From assembly GCA_026874595.1 (NCBI GenBank), contig CM049307.1, positions 42,972,362-43,036,361 of the forward strand: a DNA stretch of 64,000 nucleotides. The letters run 5' to 3'. A program made the translations under genes and the position numbers. This document shows positions 12,701 through 27,700 of the stretch, in pieces (positions within the stretch are counted from its first letter, which is position 1; each line of letters starts with the position of its first letter). This DNA comes from Sipunculus nudus (Eukaryota > Annelida > Sipuncula > Golfingiida > Sipunculidae). The notes below the pieces were generated by a model. That model had not been told where the DNA came from, ran no database searches, and saw only the letters and a list, made by a program, of their open reading frames with translations.

Positions 12701-15700
12701 AAGCATAAATATTGATTTTTATGATTTATTTTGCATGGTATCCTTCACACAAGACTTTCTCTGACATTTTCTATTTTTAATTCATCACAGCCATGCACAA
12801 GTATTCCTGAAAAAAAAGAACACATTGTTGCCAGGTCAAAGCATGTCTTCCTCCTCTTACTAGTCTTAGTCTAATACAGCCATTAGAGTGAAACTTTTAT
12901 CAAGGTTGATGTCAAGGCCTTAAAAAAAATGTGCATAATTTTTATAATACTTAAGGAATTTAAACCACATGTTCAGTTCTTCATATGACACATTTTGAAA
13001 ATACTAGTATGCAGGACCAATAGCCACATTAAGTGGAGGCACTACCTCTCAAAAGATGGAAATCTTCCAGGTTTACTATTAAATATGGAGTACTCTGTCT
13101 ATAATTATCCCTTTTCAGGTATGACCTCAGGTTATTTCTGCCTTTGCCTGTTATGTATCCTGAGGGATTGGTTTTATTCCTCTTAATAGAAGTAACAAGC
13201 TTTTAAATATGTAGAACCCATTTCTGCTAAAGGCTGTATCCTTGGCAGGGTTCTTCATACAGAATACGGTATTTGTTAAGTAAATGGTGTCTGATGTTGT
13301 TTTAAAAAAGAAACATGTATCATTAGCAATGCCTATCAAAATCAATTAGCACTCAAGTTAAATATCAGCAGATTTTATATATACATATAGCTATTCCATT
13401 AAAAAAATGTAAGCATGGCAGCCATTACCCTAAAATAATATGATATAGAAAAATTTTAATGTAAATATCTTTAAACATGCACAAGAAAGTTGTTTACTGT
13501 TTATTACATGCTTACAAAATGAATGAGCATTCACAAAAAGCATTAAAATAAATAAATGAACTTAACTGTTTTCATCACCTCATATTAAATGAATTAAAGT
13601 ATATGCAGATAAACATATATGAGAACAAGCATGCCCCATCTACATTTTCTCATCTCAGCAGATAATGGAATATCTGACAAACACCCAATTTTTATTATTA
13701 TTATTTGAACACCTCCAACAAAATATTAGTGCATAAATATACACAAAATAAGAAGTGTCATGCTAATAATGGCAAAACAATCTGCCAACATAACTTGTTA
13801 CATGAAGACACCTCTAAGTGAGTAAAATCCCTACCAAATCAGTTTGAACGGCTGCATCGCTGCCGCCATCTGGTGTCTGCTTGGTGCACTGATATTTTGT
13901 CTAAAATTGAAGTGGAGCACAAGACACATGTACAGTGTTAGAAAGCAAAGGCTTTTTTTAGAGACAGAACAGGCATTCTTGTTATATTTGTCAGTTACAG
14001 TCTGTAATATTCTGAGAAAGTGTTAGTCACAGGTTTCATTGTAAAGGCTCCCCCACACTCAGCAAAAATTTTGAAGAAGCTCACAGAATAAATTGTAATA
14101 TCATGTTATAAGAATATGTATTTTTGCAAACCCATTGTACACAGTTCATTTCTGCTTTAGATTGTAAATTACAAGATATTCATTTTTTGGTTTTCTGAAC
14201 TTATCATTTATATCTAATAGCCAACACAAAAAAAATTACTGTTCTATGGATTTGCTGCTCCCATTTTTAAATCATTTTTTTTTTCAGATGAGGTCTTTGG
14301 TAATGTTGCTAATTCGCTCCCTAAAGGCTGAAAGGTATGAAAGATAGACTAAATTTTGTGTTGATTATATGCACAATTTCAAGAACTGGAGCAAAATTTT
14401 GCATTTCTCTAGGCAAGCTAGAAAAATTCCATGTGTCCTGTTTTAACCTAAAAAAAAATTTTTAATTGTCTGTTTGCACCATACTTTTTGTTCCCAGAGA
14501 CCATAGAACAATAAAAATGTTTTCGTGAGGCCTTATTTATATGGTGGTTCAAGAAGAAACATGAATGATACATTCTGTGAGAAACTTAAATGCCGAGAGT
14601 TGAGGCATGCTGTTCTGATGGTGTGGGGGAACCTTGATCATATTCAGATCAACTGCTTTTTAAATATGAAGTATATCATGCACGAATCATCAGTCATACA
14701 CAGAAGTGACAAAGCATTACTCAGGGACATAATCACATGCAAAGGTCTGATTTCCCTCAAGATTGGCCTTATTTCCACACAACATAATAACACAGACGGG
14801 TGCTAACAGTGTCTAAGCTAACCCAGTTAGTAATGGTTAATATACTACAGCAACATTACTTCAAAATACATCATGGGAAATTCGTCTGTCAATTTTAGAC
14901 ACTTGTGTACCATCCTACGCAATTTTAGATACAGTAAGCCAAAGTTATTTATCTTCAGTTTTGAAAAGTTATGATGGGTGTAACAGATGAAACAGTTTAG
15001 GTGGAAAAGTTGGTTTAAACATCTATGTGACAAGAATCAAAGCTCATGATTCCAAAGAGATCCGATTCAGGACTGAAATTGCTACAAATTCTTGATTCTT
15101 TCAAATTTTATACTGAATGTGTCAATATACAAATCTTAACTGCATAATCTTATTTTCAAAATGAACTAAAAGAATCAGCATATTTCATTCTGTGGTCGCT
15201 TCATTAAAATATAACCTTACAGGGTGAGTAAGCAGGCTGGAACTTTGCTGCAACATAATTTTTTGATCAAATAATTCTGAAACCTATCTATGGATACCAT
15301 AACAGGAATTACATGTCATGCAAAGATAAGAATTAAATGAAATAATGAAAATGTTTAAAGGTCACAGTTCATGTACAGTTAGAAAGCAGAGAGATAAACT
15401 TCATATTGATTTCAGTATATGCTCTCAAACCCTACGAAACACATTATTGCCATTATTATGTGCATTAGTACTGACTATTCCAAGGACATAAACATGCAAT
15501 CTAACCTGATATACATATTCTAATTCTATGATTACAGTCATCTCATCACACAGAAAACAAATGGACACAGTGGTGTCTAAATACAGGGCTTGACATTAAG
15601 GGTTTACTATTTGCTCGAGGCAAGTAAATATTCCAGAAAATGTTGGTAGGGCAATCAAAAGTGGGCTTAAACATTTGAACATGTTTACTTTTGCAAAACA

Positions 15701-18700
15701 AGAATGTAGAACACACTTATTGTGTTTGTGGATGTGTTCACAGATTTTTGGAGGACAAGGAAAATCTCATATAAAGCAAGTAAAAGCTAGATGTTACATG
15801 CCCAGTAGTGCAAAATTTAATGTCAAGCCCCGCTATCCTAGCTATGTGTAATCCTACGTGTGTATGTGGACCATTAACTGATTATATAGATGTGACATGT
15901 ACATAACAGAGTAGGCACCATGTACACAAGAACAGAGGTGATAGAGATTAGGTTAATTACCATTTGTTCTTGTAGCAGGTGTATGGTCTTCTGTTGTTCT
16001 TCAACCACGGCTTGTAACTGTTTGACCTGGGTCTGAAGCTGATGGTTCTCCTGGATAAACATACATATTCACATACATAAAATACATGCATCATTAATTA
16101 GAGTTGGGAATCAGTGTAATCACATGATCAACCATCAGTAAAAATCAGTTGACTTTTCCTGATAATTGGACATATTTAGAAGTTTAGAAGAATGAAATTT
16201 CTCGGCATATATAGACCTATGTATCATCTCAACTGATCTTACCTGTTGGTTAATATATGTTATATTTTACAGCAAACATGTGTATTAAGTGAAGTTAGGT
16301 AATGAAGTTAACAGTGAACACAATTATCTGGCATGAATTATATATGAAAGCACACACTTCCTTATCATGGAGCCAAAGTTGTAAGCAAAACTTTGTATAT
16401 GGATATGGCACAGAAAAGTTGATGATCAGATCATTTTGCATAAACTGAACAATCTTAAATTATAATTGATCATTGGCCCATCACTTTAATCAATTGTAGT
16501 TAATATATTTCAGGTTTGAAGTGTGCATATTTTTGGCCTAGACTTTGTAACACAGACAACATTTAAGAAGCCATGCCTAGAACTCCAATACACTGCAGAC
16601 CTTACATGTCCATGTACATCACCTGATGACAATGTTGATCTTACATTGCTGATCTTTGAATAAAGTGATGAAAAATGAATTCCCCTTTAAGAATCCTTGA
16701 AAAAGAGACACACTGTGAGTGTTGTTTATAGTCCTATCTTTAAGATGACATTTAGCTTCATGTTAAGCATCAATATTGCTCTGTGTTATGTACAGCTGCT
16801 GTGCCAAATCTGAATACCGGTATAAGCAGATTTACACATATATTTAGTAATTAACTGAATTTTGCACCTGTGGCATGTACTGTTGGAGACAAGACAAATG
16901 TAAAAGGAAATGATAAGTTATTTAGAAAGACAAATTTACAGTTAACAGAACTGTTGACAAAAAAAATTAGCAGCAAACATGCAGTTAAATGGATTGCACA
17001 TATTAACTTGGCCGTTGTGAATTCAAGCAGCGACTTACCAGAGCCAGCTGTTCTGATGTCCCTTCAGGTTTTTCTTGAGATGTGAAGAAAAGAGAACTGC
17101 TACCGAGGTTCAGTCCATTCTGTGGAACATCAAGTATGTGAAGTGTATTGTTCAGAAAACTTTAAAACAGACCTCATCACATTATGTATCACATGCCATA
17201 CACTGCATGAGATTTGTTATATATGTGAAATGCTGATATAATTATATATAGCTGACATTATAATCTGAGAATACTTCTATATAATATGCATGGTCTCACA
17301 TTTATATGCCTAAATGGATGAGATCCCTTGTATTATTTCACCAATATTTAATATAAAAGATTGATTATAACAGTACATTGGGCCATCACTACTGAAAATG
17401 CTGAATTATTGATGCATTTCACCCACAAGCCAATGTGATTTCTCGCAGGGCACTAATAAACAAGTTTATCAAACAAATATCTTAACACTGCTATCTTAAC
17501 GGTTAACATCATTTTTATTAAGAAAAAGACACCCTTGAAAGCCTAAGAACAGGACTAATGTTGCCATGTTGACGAAACTGTAATTTAAAGGACAGTTTTA
17601 GAATGCAAACCATTTTTATGTAAAAGATTGATACAAGAATTATATGTTAATTGAATATTTTAAACCCTGTTTTGATCACCTTAGTTTTACAATATTTTGA
17701 AGTAATGACCATCATCAAACTCTGAACTTGAAACGAATTAATCCATCAGAATTCAAAGATACAAATTATTAGCATTTGTAAACTTTACATATGCACAAAT
17801 CAGTTTAGGTATTTCATTTTTTTTGTCAACTAGAAAAATTTTTATTATTCAAAATGCACAAGACAATGGAAGGAGAAACCAATGATGATGCTTATAGTGC
17901 CATCTTGTGTGGAATACAGTTGCTAAATTATGTTACATTGCCATCTGGTGTGAAATACATAAACTAAAACTGTTGTTATACCACTGTGTGCTACAAGTCA
18001 CAAAAGTTGATTTTAGTCATAGTATTACTTAATTTTCCTTGACTATTCCAGTTGTAGAATATTTGATTAACCTAGATAGAAGTAAATGATACTCATTTAT
18101 TATTATCTTTTGGTTTATCGAATGTTGATCATATTAAACATTCAAGGTCTATGAAAATCCTTCAAATGTTTTTGAGATAGTAAACTCAGCCCTTTAATAG
18201 ATACACTTGATTTGTTTTTAAAGGCAACAAGAATACTCTAGAAAATGTTTGAACTTTTTTCTAAACAGCTCTGATACCTGTATTCATTCAGCTTACCTTT
18301 GTGCCTTGTGGGAGAAAAGGTGACAGACACTCCTCCTGAAATGATAAAAAACATTTAAAACATTATAATTATTTATTGATCATCATTTTGACTCTCGACC
18401 TACTTTGAATTCCTGACTTGTAGACCCCTGTTGAGTCTTGTACTGCTTCAACTGGTGATATAAATCAACAAATGAAGTATAAGTTTCACCCATGGGAAGA
18501 AAAGGGCCATCCCGAGGACTGGAAGTTTGAAGGTGTAAACAAAATCTGGACACCTGTAGGTTGAAGGTGTGAATAAAATACTGATGTCTGTGGGCTATGT
18601 CCGCTACAGATTCTAAAAAAAATGCTAGATCTGGGCCAAACAACAAACTTCCAGATTTCAGTTAAGAGTGGTAAAATCTAGAACAATGTTTTTAGGTGGA

Positions 18701-21700
18701 TATAGATTCTAGCACACACCAGACTGCAGTAAAAGTGCAGTGGTTTTCATGTGTCTTTCATGTAGTTTCATAGACCTGGAGTGACTCGATCTAGTTTGAG
18801 CACATTCCAGCACTGCTTGCTAGTACTACTACATGCCTGTGGTTTAGATTTATGTGTGTAAATGAGATTTGGACAGAGCTTGGCACCTATGGCCTAACAC
18901 ATTTGTTAAATGGTCACTCGGGCCGACTCGGCAAAACACATTGTAATTACAAGATGAAATATTGCACAAGCCGAATTTGTTTAGGTCAAGTCAAGATTTT
19001 CTATTGTAAAACAGGCTTTTAGGATCCTTCAATAAAAATTATCAGGTACTGTTTTTCACAAGAGTCTGCTCCCAAGTTTAAAAAAAGCACAGACTGGTGG
19101 TGCAATCTCAGCATGTCAGTATAATCTAATGAAGAAATGCTGCTGCCATCTACTGGTTACTTTCATAACTACAATCGCACTTCCATAACTTCAATGCACT
19201 GAAGTCTGAATAGAAACAATCATAACTGAAGCCATGCCATACTTAATTTTACCCTATCTGATAGGAAGCACATAACCTACCTCTTGGACTGTACGTTTCA
19301 GTTTAAAAAGCATGGTTTTCAGGGAAGTCAGCTCCTGCATGACCTGTCTATAGGAGACTCCATCCACCTCGATGACCTCATTGTCTGCGATGCTTGAGTG
19401 TCGAGGTGGCCGGAGGTTGAACTGGTGGACATTGGACAGCAGAGGCTGGGAGAATTTACGAGGTCTGGCTGGCCCTGGGTATGACATAGGTCGCTCTGTG
19501 GTCATCCCCTTGTCCCTGTTTTAAAATACAGTAGAACCTGTCTAAATGACCATCTGTCTAAAAAGACCACCTGTCTAAAAAGACCACCTGTCTAAAAGGT
19601 CACCAGTCTAATAAGACCACCCCAGAGTGAACGGAAAACATTAACATTGGTTATTAACAAACAATATTTTTAGATGCATAGGTCTTTTAATGTGAAATCG
19701 CGAAAATGGAACCCTCACAAAACAATGAAATTGAAACGGTGAAAATTGTGAAATTTTAACTTTGCAAACATGAAGCCAACCACAGTGACTGTAGTAAAAG
19801 GTCACAAGTTCCAGTAACGGTTGTCCTATTTAGCAATACTTTGCCTAATGATATAGATATAATGGAAATAGGCGGTAAAATTCAATTTATGATCAGATCA
19901 AAATTATTTGTTGCACAATTAAAACTGAGACAACTCAAGACTTTCAAGATGCTCACATGATCATGATTTCACCAGAGGCCTGCAGCATTCATGTAAGCAT
20001 GATATAATTTATTATGTTTTTAAAACAGACTTCATAGGGACTCATCCAGATGTCAAGACATGCAGGACTTTCTGAATCAAATGATTGTAATTAGGCAAAT
20101 CAATAGCTGGCCAGCCTGACAAACTGAAGGACAATGAAGGCCAATCACTATGGTTCAGTATAATTAAAATACAGTGAGCTAAAAAACATTGTGATGAGCC
20201 AGGTTGAAGTAGTTGAATGTCCCTTGAGTTCATAAGTTATTACACAGTTTGTGCTGGGATAATCATCTTACCTGGAGCATGTTTTGTGATTATTAATTAA
20301 TCCTGATAACTGTTCCATATTGCTGATATACTGTTTCATCGTCACTGTTATCAACTCATCAAAGCCACTGGTTTCATGGGTCTACAGTTCACTCTATGCA
20401 TAGATGGGTTTCCTGGTATTACTGAGGCCATGGCTCGGACTCCTTGTATGAAGTAAAGCTGCTTATCTTATCTCACTGCATAAACCTTATCAGCCAGCAC
20501 ATCAGCACAATTTCAATTAAAGCCAGCGTGAATCAGCAGCACTTCAATGTCTGCACAATTCTTATCAGTTATAGATTTTATGTAAACTTATTAATTAATC
20601 TCTTAAAACTATGAGGGCTGGATGCAATAAGATAACAAAAACAAATCATTGTCACCCAGCTGACACTGTGACTGAGGGTAGACACAACAGTACTGCAAGA
20701 AGAACTTCATAATAGGCAACTTGTCACAGCTGTTACATAAACGATACAAAATTATAAAACTTAGGTTATTTTACTATCTTATTAGTGCCAGAGGGTCATT
20801 TAATACAGCAAACTTTAAGGATCAATTGTGTTGTCATAAATTTTATTAACAATTGAATCATCATTCATATGACTCAACTGTGAGCAATACATTTGACACT
20901 TTTTGCTTTAAAATTGGTTAGAAACCACTGTATAGAACTTTTACCCAGTGCAAATGTGGACACAGCAAATTAATGGATACCTAATATTAGATAAGGATGA
21001 GTCTAGTAAGAATTTTTTACATTTATTCTTTGATATTTCTATATTTGTCTGTTAGCTTGAATTCGGTGCCTCAACAGATGTGCAAACTGGCAAAATTGCA
21101 CTTGGCAAAAATATTTGCTCAATTGCATTTCTTCCAAAGAATCTTATTATAAGATTTTGAATATTTGTTACAGTCCTAATATCATGTCCAACAGATAAAG
21201 CTATCAAAGACATTAAACTGCATATATATTCTTAGTCCCAGAGAGGATATTTTGCCTTCAGAATAAAATTTAGTAAAGAAAGGCCAGGCACAAACAGTAA
21301 AAAGTTGTTTTTTTGGTAATATGGTAAAGAAGGACTTTTGTGGATGATAATACTGATACTTCAATGTAATAGGCAAATCTGCAATATTACTGGTACTAGT
21401 TGTCAACTTTCTAGCTCAACTTCACTCAGTGATCGCAATCAACAGTTACTGAACCTAGTTTACAAAATATGGTAAATTATTCTGTCTAATCCTCTTGACT
21501 GTATCCACATGCAGTAATATCCCATTCCATTTTCTCCAATTATAATTTTATAATTATCATATTAAACTGCTGTATCTAATTAAGAAAGTATTTTTATGCT
21601 AAAACATCAAATTATTAATAAAAAATCTAAAGGAATGAACAATATCTTAACTCATGAGCTACTTTTATTTTCATTGATTACAATTAAAACACATTACCTT

Positions 21701-24700
21701 TGATGTAAAACATGAGGTGAAAACTTCCAAGTTAATCCTTTAAGAAAATCACAGCATCATTCCATAGTCCTTGCATATAAAATATACAGAATTTATACAA
21801 GGGCCAGAGGTCTTGTTTAAGAGTACCCACTGAACCCTTACAGCAGTTTACTCATACTCACAATCCTCTGAACAAGTTGTGACATGAGCATAGGTCATGC
21901 AAATAGTGATTACCTCATCTTACCTTAATCCATCTGAGAGAGTCCTGAAGCTCAAGATGATAATATACTTATGGTATATATACCAATTTGTTTTCTCAAC
22001 ACAAAAGCTAAGGCATGTAACTAACTCCTGGTTTTGCTATTTGAGGTCCTTCACTTCCCCGTCATTACCAAGGTTGGTTTGTGTGTATAACATACACTTG
22101 GCAATGTTTTGAGCACAAAGTCTTCATGTTTTGTGAAATACTGCAACCTGTGTATTTGGTACGCTTTTTCTCATTCTAAAGAGCTGATGTTGTTTTGCTT
22201 AACTACCTGAGGCATCATATATCAAAAGTAGTTTTGCTGTCATTTGTGTTTTTATACAACCCGATCATTGGCCTTATCAGCACTGAAACTGTAGTTTTAA
22301 CATTTATTCTTGATCCTCAGAAGATGCAAGTTTATTAATTAAAATGGTTCAAATCACCAAATATTAAATTGGCAGTTCTGTATAATTTGCACCTAAAGCT
22401 GGTCCACTGGTTCCACAGGTGGTTCAGTTTTTAAGATATTCCACTCAGAAGATATAAGTTTGTCAATTAAAATGGTTCAAATCACCAAATATTAAATTGG
22501 CAGTTCTGAATAATTTACACCTAAAAGCTGGTCCACTGGTTCCACATGTACAGGTGGTTCAGTTTTTCAGATATTCCACTCAGGAGATGCAAGTTTGTTA
22601 ATTAAAATGGCTCAAATCACCCAATATTATGATGGCAGTTCTGTGTAATTTATCCCTAAAAGCTGGTCCACTGATCCAACAATGTTGCAGTTTTTAAATA
22701 TATATCATTCTTTGTAATTTAGAAGAAATTCAGGTTGGTTCCATTCTCTAAATATCCTACAGTACTTAGCTGTCATTAATGTTTATATAAAGGCAGGTGT
22801 GCTAGTCTCACAGGTGCTGCAGTTTCACAAAAGTCCACAAATTCTCATTCTTGGGGGGATGAAGGTTTACTAAAATACTAATTACAATACACCATACATC
22901 AAAATAATAACAGCACTTTCCTGTCATGTGATGATAATAATAACTGGTCCGCAGGTACATGTGACAGTACTCTAACAACAAAACAAGAGTGACTGTGTGA
23001 TTATTTCTGTGCATGTATGTGTACACAGCCCATGAACCTACCCACCTAGGCTATATGTAACCATACACAATTCCATGAACTGGCAAGATTATTCACTGTG
23101 TATGCCGATACATCTATAGCACCCAGCTGTTTCACAACCGTGTTCAAAATCTGTAGCTCAGGCATGCACTGGGCAGCTGCCAGGTCTACTAGACAGGAGG
23201 CCCAAGGTCAAACAGATGTTAGTGAAAGTTAAAATATTAATTCTAACACTGCCCTTCTTCATGTACATGGAAATTATTAAATACAGCATTTATCTCTTTA
23301 TTTACAGTTATTGCAGAGGTAAATCCAAGGTATAGAGGTAAATGACCCTTGGACTGTGATGCTCAGTTGTATTTGGTAAAACATGACCATTAAACAATGA
23401 GGCTCAACAAAATAAAATTCTGCAAATATTGCAACTGCAACAAAGGGGAACTTGAATATTGAGGATGAAAGCCACCCAAACTGTTTTGCAAATACTTTGG
23501 TGATAATGACATAATGCTAGTGAGTAGGCTTAATTATGCATTTTATATAAATTGGTGGAAGTTACTGCCTCAATTTTTAAAGCTTGCTCACTTCCGAACC
23601 ATGCACATATGCAGTATTCCATTAAGGTTTCGGATTACGTCACAGAGGTTTACAAACAATAATGCTGGTGTCAACCAGCCTTGGACCACCCTTGTGGGTC
23701 CTTGTTGGATAATAATGCCAAGGACTCCCCCAAAAGGCACACTCGTTCATGACTGAAATACAACTGTTGGGCAATCACCCCAATAAACCTGTAGAGTGCT
23801 GACTCTGGGTGGGGGCCGACTAAAAAATCTCACCGCTCCTTGTCTGAGATTTAAAATCAGGACCCCCCGGCTTTGCACTATGTGCTCTACCCCTGGACCA
23901 CAGAAACCAGTTTATGTGAATATTCCAAGAACTGAAATATCCTTCACTTGACATGTGGTATTTATGATACATGCAGCTCCAAGTTAAATACATTATCTTT
24001 CAGCAGACAGGCAAAGGGTAAAAAATGTGCATTTTATTGAATTCAAGCCTCTAGATTATTCTGCAGACCAACTCAATACAAAATTTTTTTTCATTTATAG
24101 AGATGATCTATCGGTATACTTGTATTATTCTTCATTTCTTATTCAACAGACAATCACTGGTTCTTGGTTTTATTTTATATATATAAATATTAATACTGCC
24201 ACCATTGGTGAGGGGTATAATGTTTAGTTTATCTGTAAGCAGATTTACTCATAAAGTACACGGTAGAATTTGTTGAAATTTTGTGAAATTATACCCAAGG
24301 ATAAATTCATTATATTTTGGAGGTAATCTGGATCATTATCTTATGTTTTTCATCCAAAGGCTACCTTTCTTCTTGGATGCTTTCTCTATATACTATTTTA
24401 GGGGTAAGGGGGGGGGATTCTATGTTTTTAGTTTATACTGAAATATTTTAAGCTCTATGAATTAATGCTCACAGAATTTTTAATTAACACTTTCATTGCA
24501 CACTTTTTATGTTTTACAAAAAAGAGGTATTTGAGAATGACTTAAAACTTGTGATCTTACACCAGACTGCTCCTTTTAAGCATAATTACCATTTAAAACA
24601 AGTGACCCAGGGGTCATGACGCTCAGCTGACCAGGAAGACATTGACAAAAGTAATTTTATCATCTGAATGTCAAATTTGAATGAAATACTTTTTCCAAAC

Positions 24701-27700
24701 TTGACCTTTTGTATAAAATCATCCAATATTCATTGGGGTACTATGGAGCTCTGTAGCATGAAGGATATGGGTAACAGACACCTATTTTCAAGGTTTACAA
24801 GATGACTTTTCAGGGGTCTCCCAGCATGTCAAAAAATAAAATTCTAGGTCCAGTTATTATGATTTGTGCCCTGTTAACAAATCCAAATGTTTATTCTGGG
24901 GGGTATTTCAAAGCCGCATAGGATGAAGGATATGGGTAACAGAGATGTAATTTCAGGTGCACAAGGAGACTTTTCAGGGGCCTCCCAGCATATCAAGAAA
25001 GGAGATTCTAGGTCAAGTCATTATAATTTGTGCTCTGTTAACAGATGACCAAATCTTTATTCTGGGGAGTACTTCGGAGCCCCAGAGCATGAAGGATATG
25101 GGTAACAGGGACCTTATTTCGGGTTTCCATGTAGACCTTTTATGGGCTTCCCTGGAGGTGAGGACAGAAAATTCTAGGTCCAGTCATTATGATTTGTGCC
25201 CTGTTAATATATGACCAAATCTTTATTCTGGGGGGGGGGGGGGGTACTTCAGAGCCCCATAGCTCACAGAATATGGGTAACAGGGACCTTATTTCGGGTT
25301 TCCATGTAGACCTTTTATGGGCTTCCCTGGAGGTGAGGACAGAAGATTCTAGGTCCAGTCATTATGATTTGTGCCCTGTTTACAGATGACCAAATGTTTA
25401 AAGATCACAAAAGTAGAGAAAAAAAATCGTAAAAAATAAAAAAAATATAGGTGGCGCCACCAATCTCCGGATGAAACACTCCATGATCAATATCCATGCA
25501 AAGAATCATGGTGATTAATGAATTAGTTGTTCAGAAACTTGAGCTTTTGTATTAAATTTTGCATTATTCTGGGGGGTACTTCAGAACCCCATAGCTCGAA
25601 GAATATAGGTCACAGTGACCTAATTTCAGGTTTACAAGGAGAATTTCCATAGACCTCCCAGGATTTCAAGTAAGAAGATTCCCGGTCTAGCGGTTACGAT
25701 TTGTGCCCTGTTAACAGACAGACGCCTGGATGGCCAGACGGACGACGGACAAAAGGTGATCCCTACAGCTCAGATGACTTTCAGTCAGCTGAGCTAAAAA
25801 TTGAAAAAATACAGGTGGCGCCACCAGAATGCAGAAACTGATGAAACATTTCATGATCAATATCCATGCAAAGAATCATGGTGATCAATATAATAATTGT
25901 TCAGATACTTGAGCTTTTGTATCAAATTTTCCATTATTCTGGGGGGTACTTCGGAGCCCCATAGCTCAGAGGTTATGGGTCACAGAGACCTAATTTCAAG
26001 TTTTTAAGGAAACTTTTCATGGGCCTCTCAGCATGTCAAGAGAGAAGATTCTAGGTCCAGTTGTTACGATTTGTGCCATGTTAACAGATGACCGCATCTT
26101 ATGAGGTCTCAAAAATAGAGAAAAAAATTCGTAAAAATAAAAAAAATACAGGTGGTGCCACCATACTGCAGAAACTGATGACACATTCCATGATCAATAT
26201 CCATGCAAAGAATCATGGTGATCACTGCAATAGTTGTTTAGATACTTGAGCTTTTGTATCAAATTGTCCATTATTCTGAGGGATACTTCAGATGACTTAC
26301 AGTCAGCTGAGCTAAAAACACTTAATGGTCAATATCCATGCAAAGAATCATGATGATCTCCGTATTAGTTGTTCAGATACTTCAGCTTTTGTATCAAATT
26401 GTCCATTATTCTGAGGGATACTTCAGAGTCCTATAACTTGAAGGATATGGGTAACAGAGACCTAATTTCAAGTTTCCACAGGCACTCTTCATGGGCCTCC
26501 TTGCATGACAAGAATGAAGTTTCTAGGTCCAGTTGTTGCAATTTGTACCCTCTTGATAGATAACATAGGTGGCGCCACCAGTCTGGAGGAACTGATGGAA
26601 CATCTCATAATCAATATGTATGCCAAAAATCATGACCATCAGTGATGTAGTTATTGAGATATTGAAGTTTTTGTATGAAATTTTTGACTACTCTGGGGGG
26701 GTACTTTGGGGCCCCATAGCTGGAAGGATATGGGTAACAGAGACCTAATTTCTGGTTTCCATGGAGACTTTTCATAGGTCTCTCAGTGTGTTGAGAATGA
26801 AGATTCTAGGTCAAGTCGTTACTATTTGTGCCATGCTAACAGATGGCAGCATCCTTAAAGGTCTCAAAAATAGAGGAAAAAATCGTAAAAAATCGAACGA
26901 TACAGGTGGCGCCACCAGTCTGCAGGAACAGATGACACATCTCATGATCAATAGTTATGCCACAAATCATGACCATCATTCAAGTAGTTAATGACATATT
27001 GAAGTTTTTGTATGAAATTTTTTACTTTTCTTGGGGGTACTTTAGGGCTCCATAGCTCGAAGAATATGGGTAACAGAGACCTAATTTTGATTTCCATGGA
27101 GACTTTTCATAGGTCTCTCAGTGTGTCCAGAATGAAGATTCTAGGTCCAGTCGTTATGATTTGTGCCACATTAACAGATGACAGCATCCTTAAAGGTCTC
27201 AAAAATAGAGGAAAAAATCGTAAAAAATCAAACAATACAGGTGGCGCCACAAGTCTGCAGGAACTGATGGAACGTTTCATAATCAATATGTATGCCAAAA
27301 ATCATGACCATCAGTGATGTAGTTATTGAGATATTGAAGTTTTTGTATGAAATTTTTGACTACTCTTGGGAGGGGGGGGGGGGGTTTGGGTTTTGGGGCC
27401 CCATAGCTCGAAGGATATGGTTAACAGAGACCTAATTTCTGGTTTCCAAGGAGATTTTTCATGGACCTCTCAGTGTGTCAAGAATGAAGATTCTAGGTCC
27501 AGTCCTTACGATTTGTGCCATGCTAACAGATGACAGCATCCTTAAAGGTCTCAAAAATAGAGGAAAAAATCGTAAAAAAATCGAACAATAAAGGTGGCAC
27601 CACCAGTCTGCAGGAAGTGATGACACATCTCATGATCAATAGTTATGCCACAAATTATGACCATCAGTCAAGTAGTTAATGAGATATTGAAGTTTTTGTA

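Noticed and set aside
16240-16340. Possible extra CCSER exon before the donor-like caacaggtaagatc
   Set aside because: The minus strand here has several stops and no acceptor in a fitting place.
23820-23905. tRNA-like sequence with A box (minus strand)
   Set aside because: The stems do not close and the B box is degraded; called a SINE head instead.
24957-27317. Several similar open frames containing NMGNRDLISGFHVDLLW or LKGLKNRGKNRKKSN
   Set aside because: They recur with the units of the family 2 array, shift frame between units and lack any gene structure.
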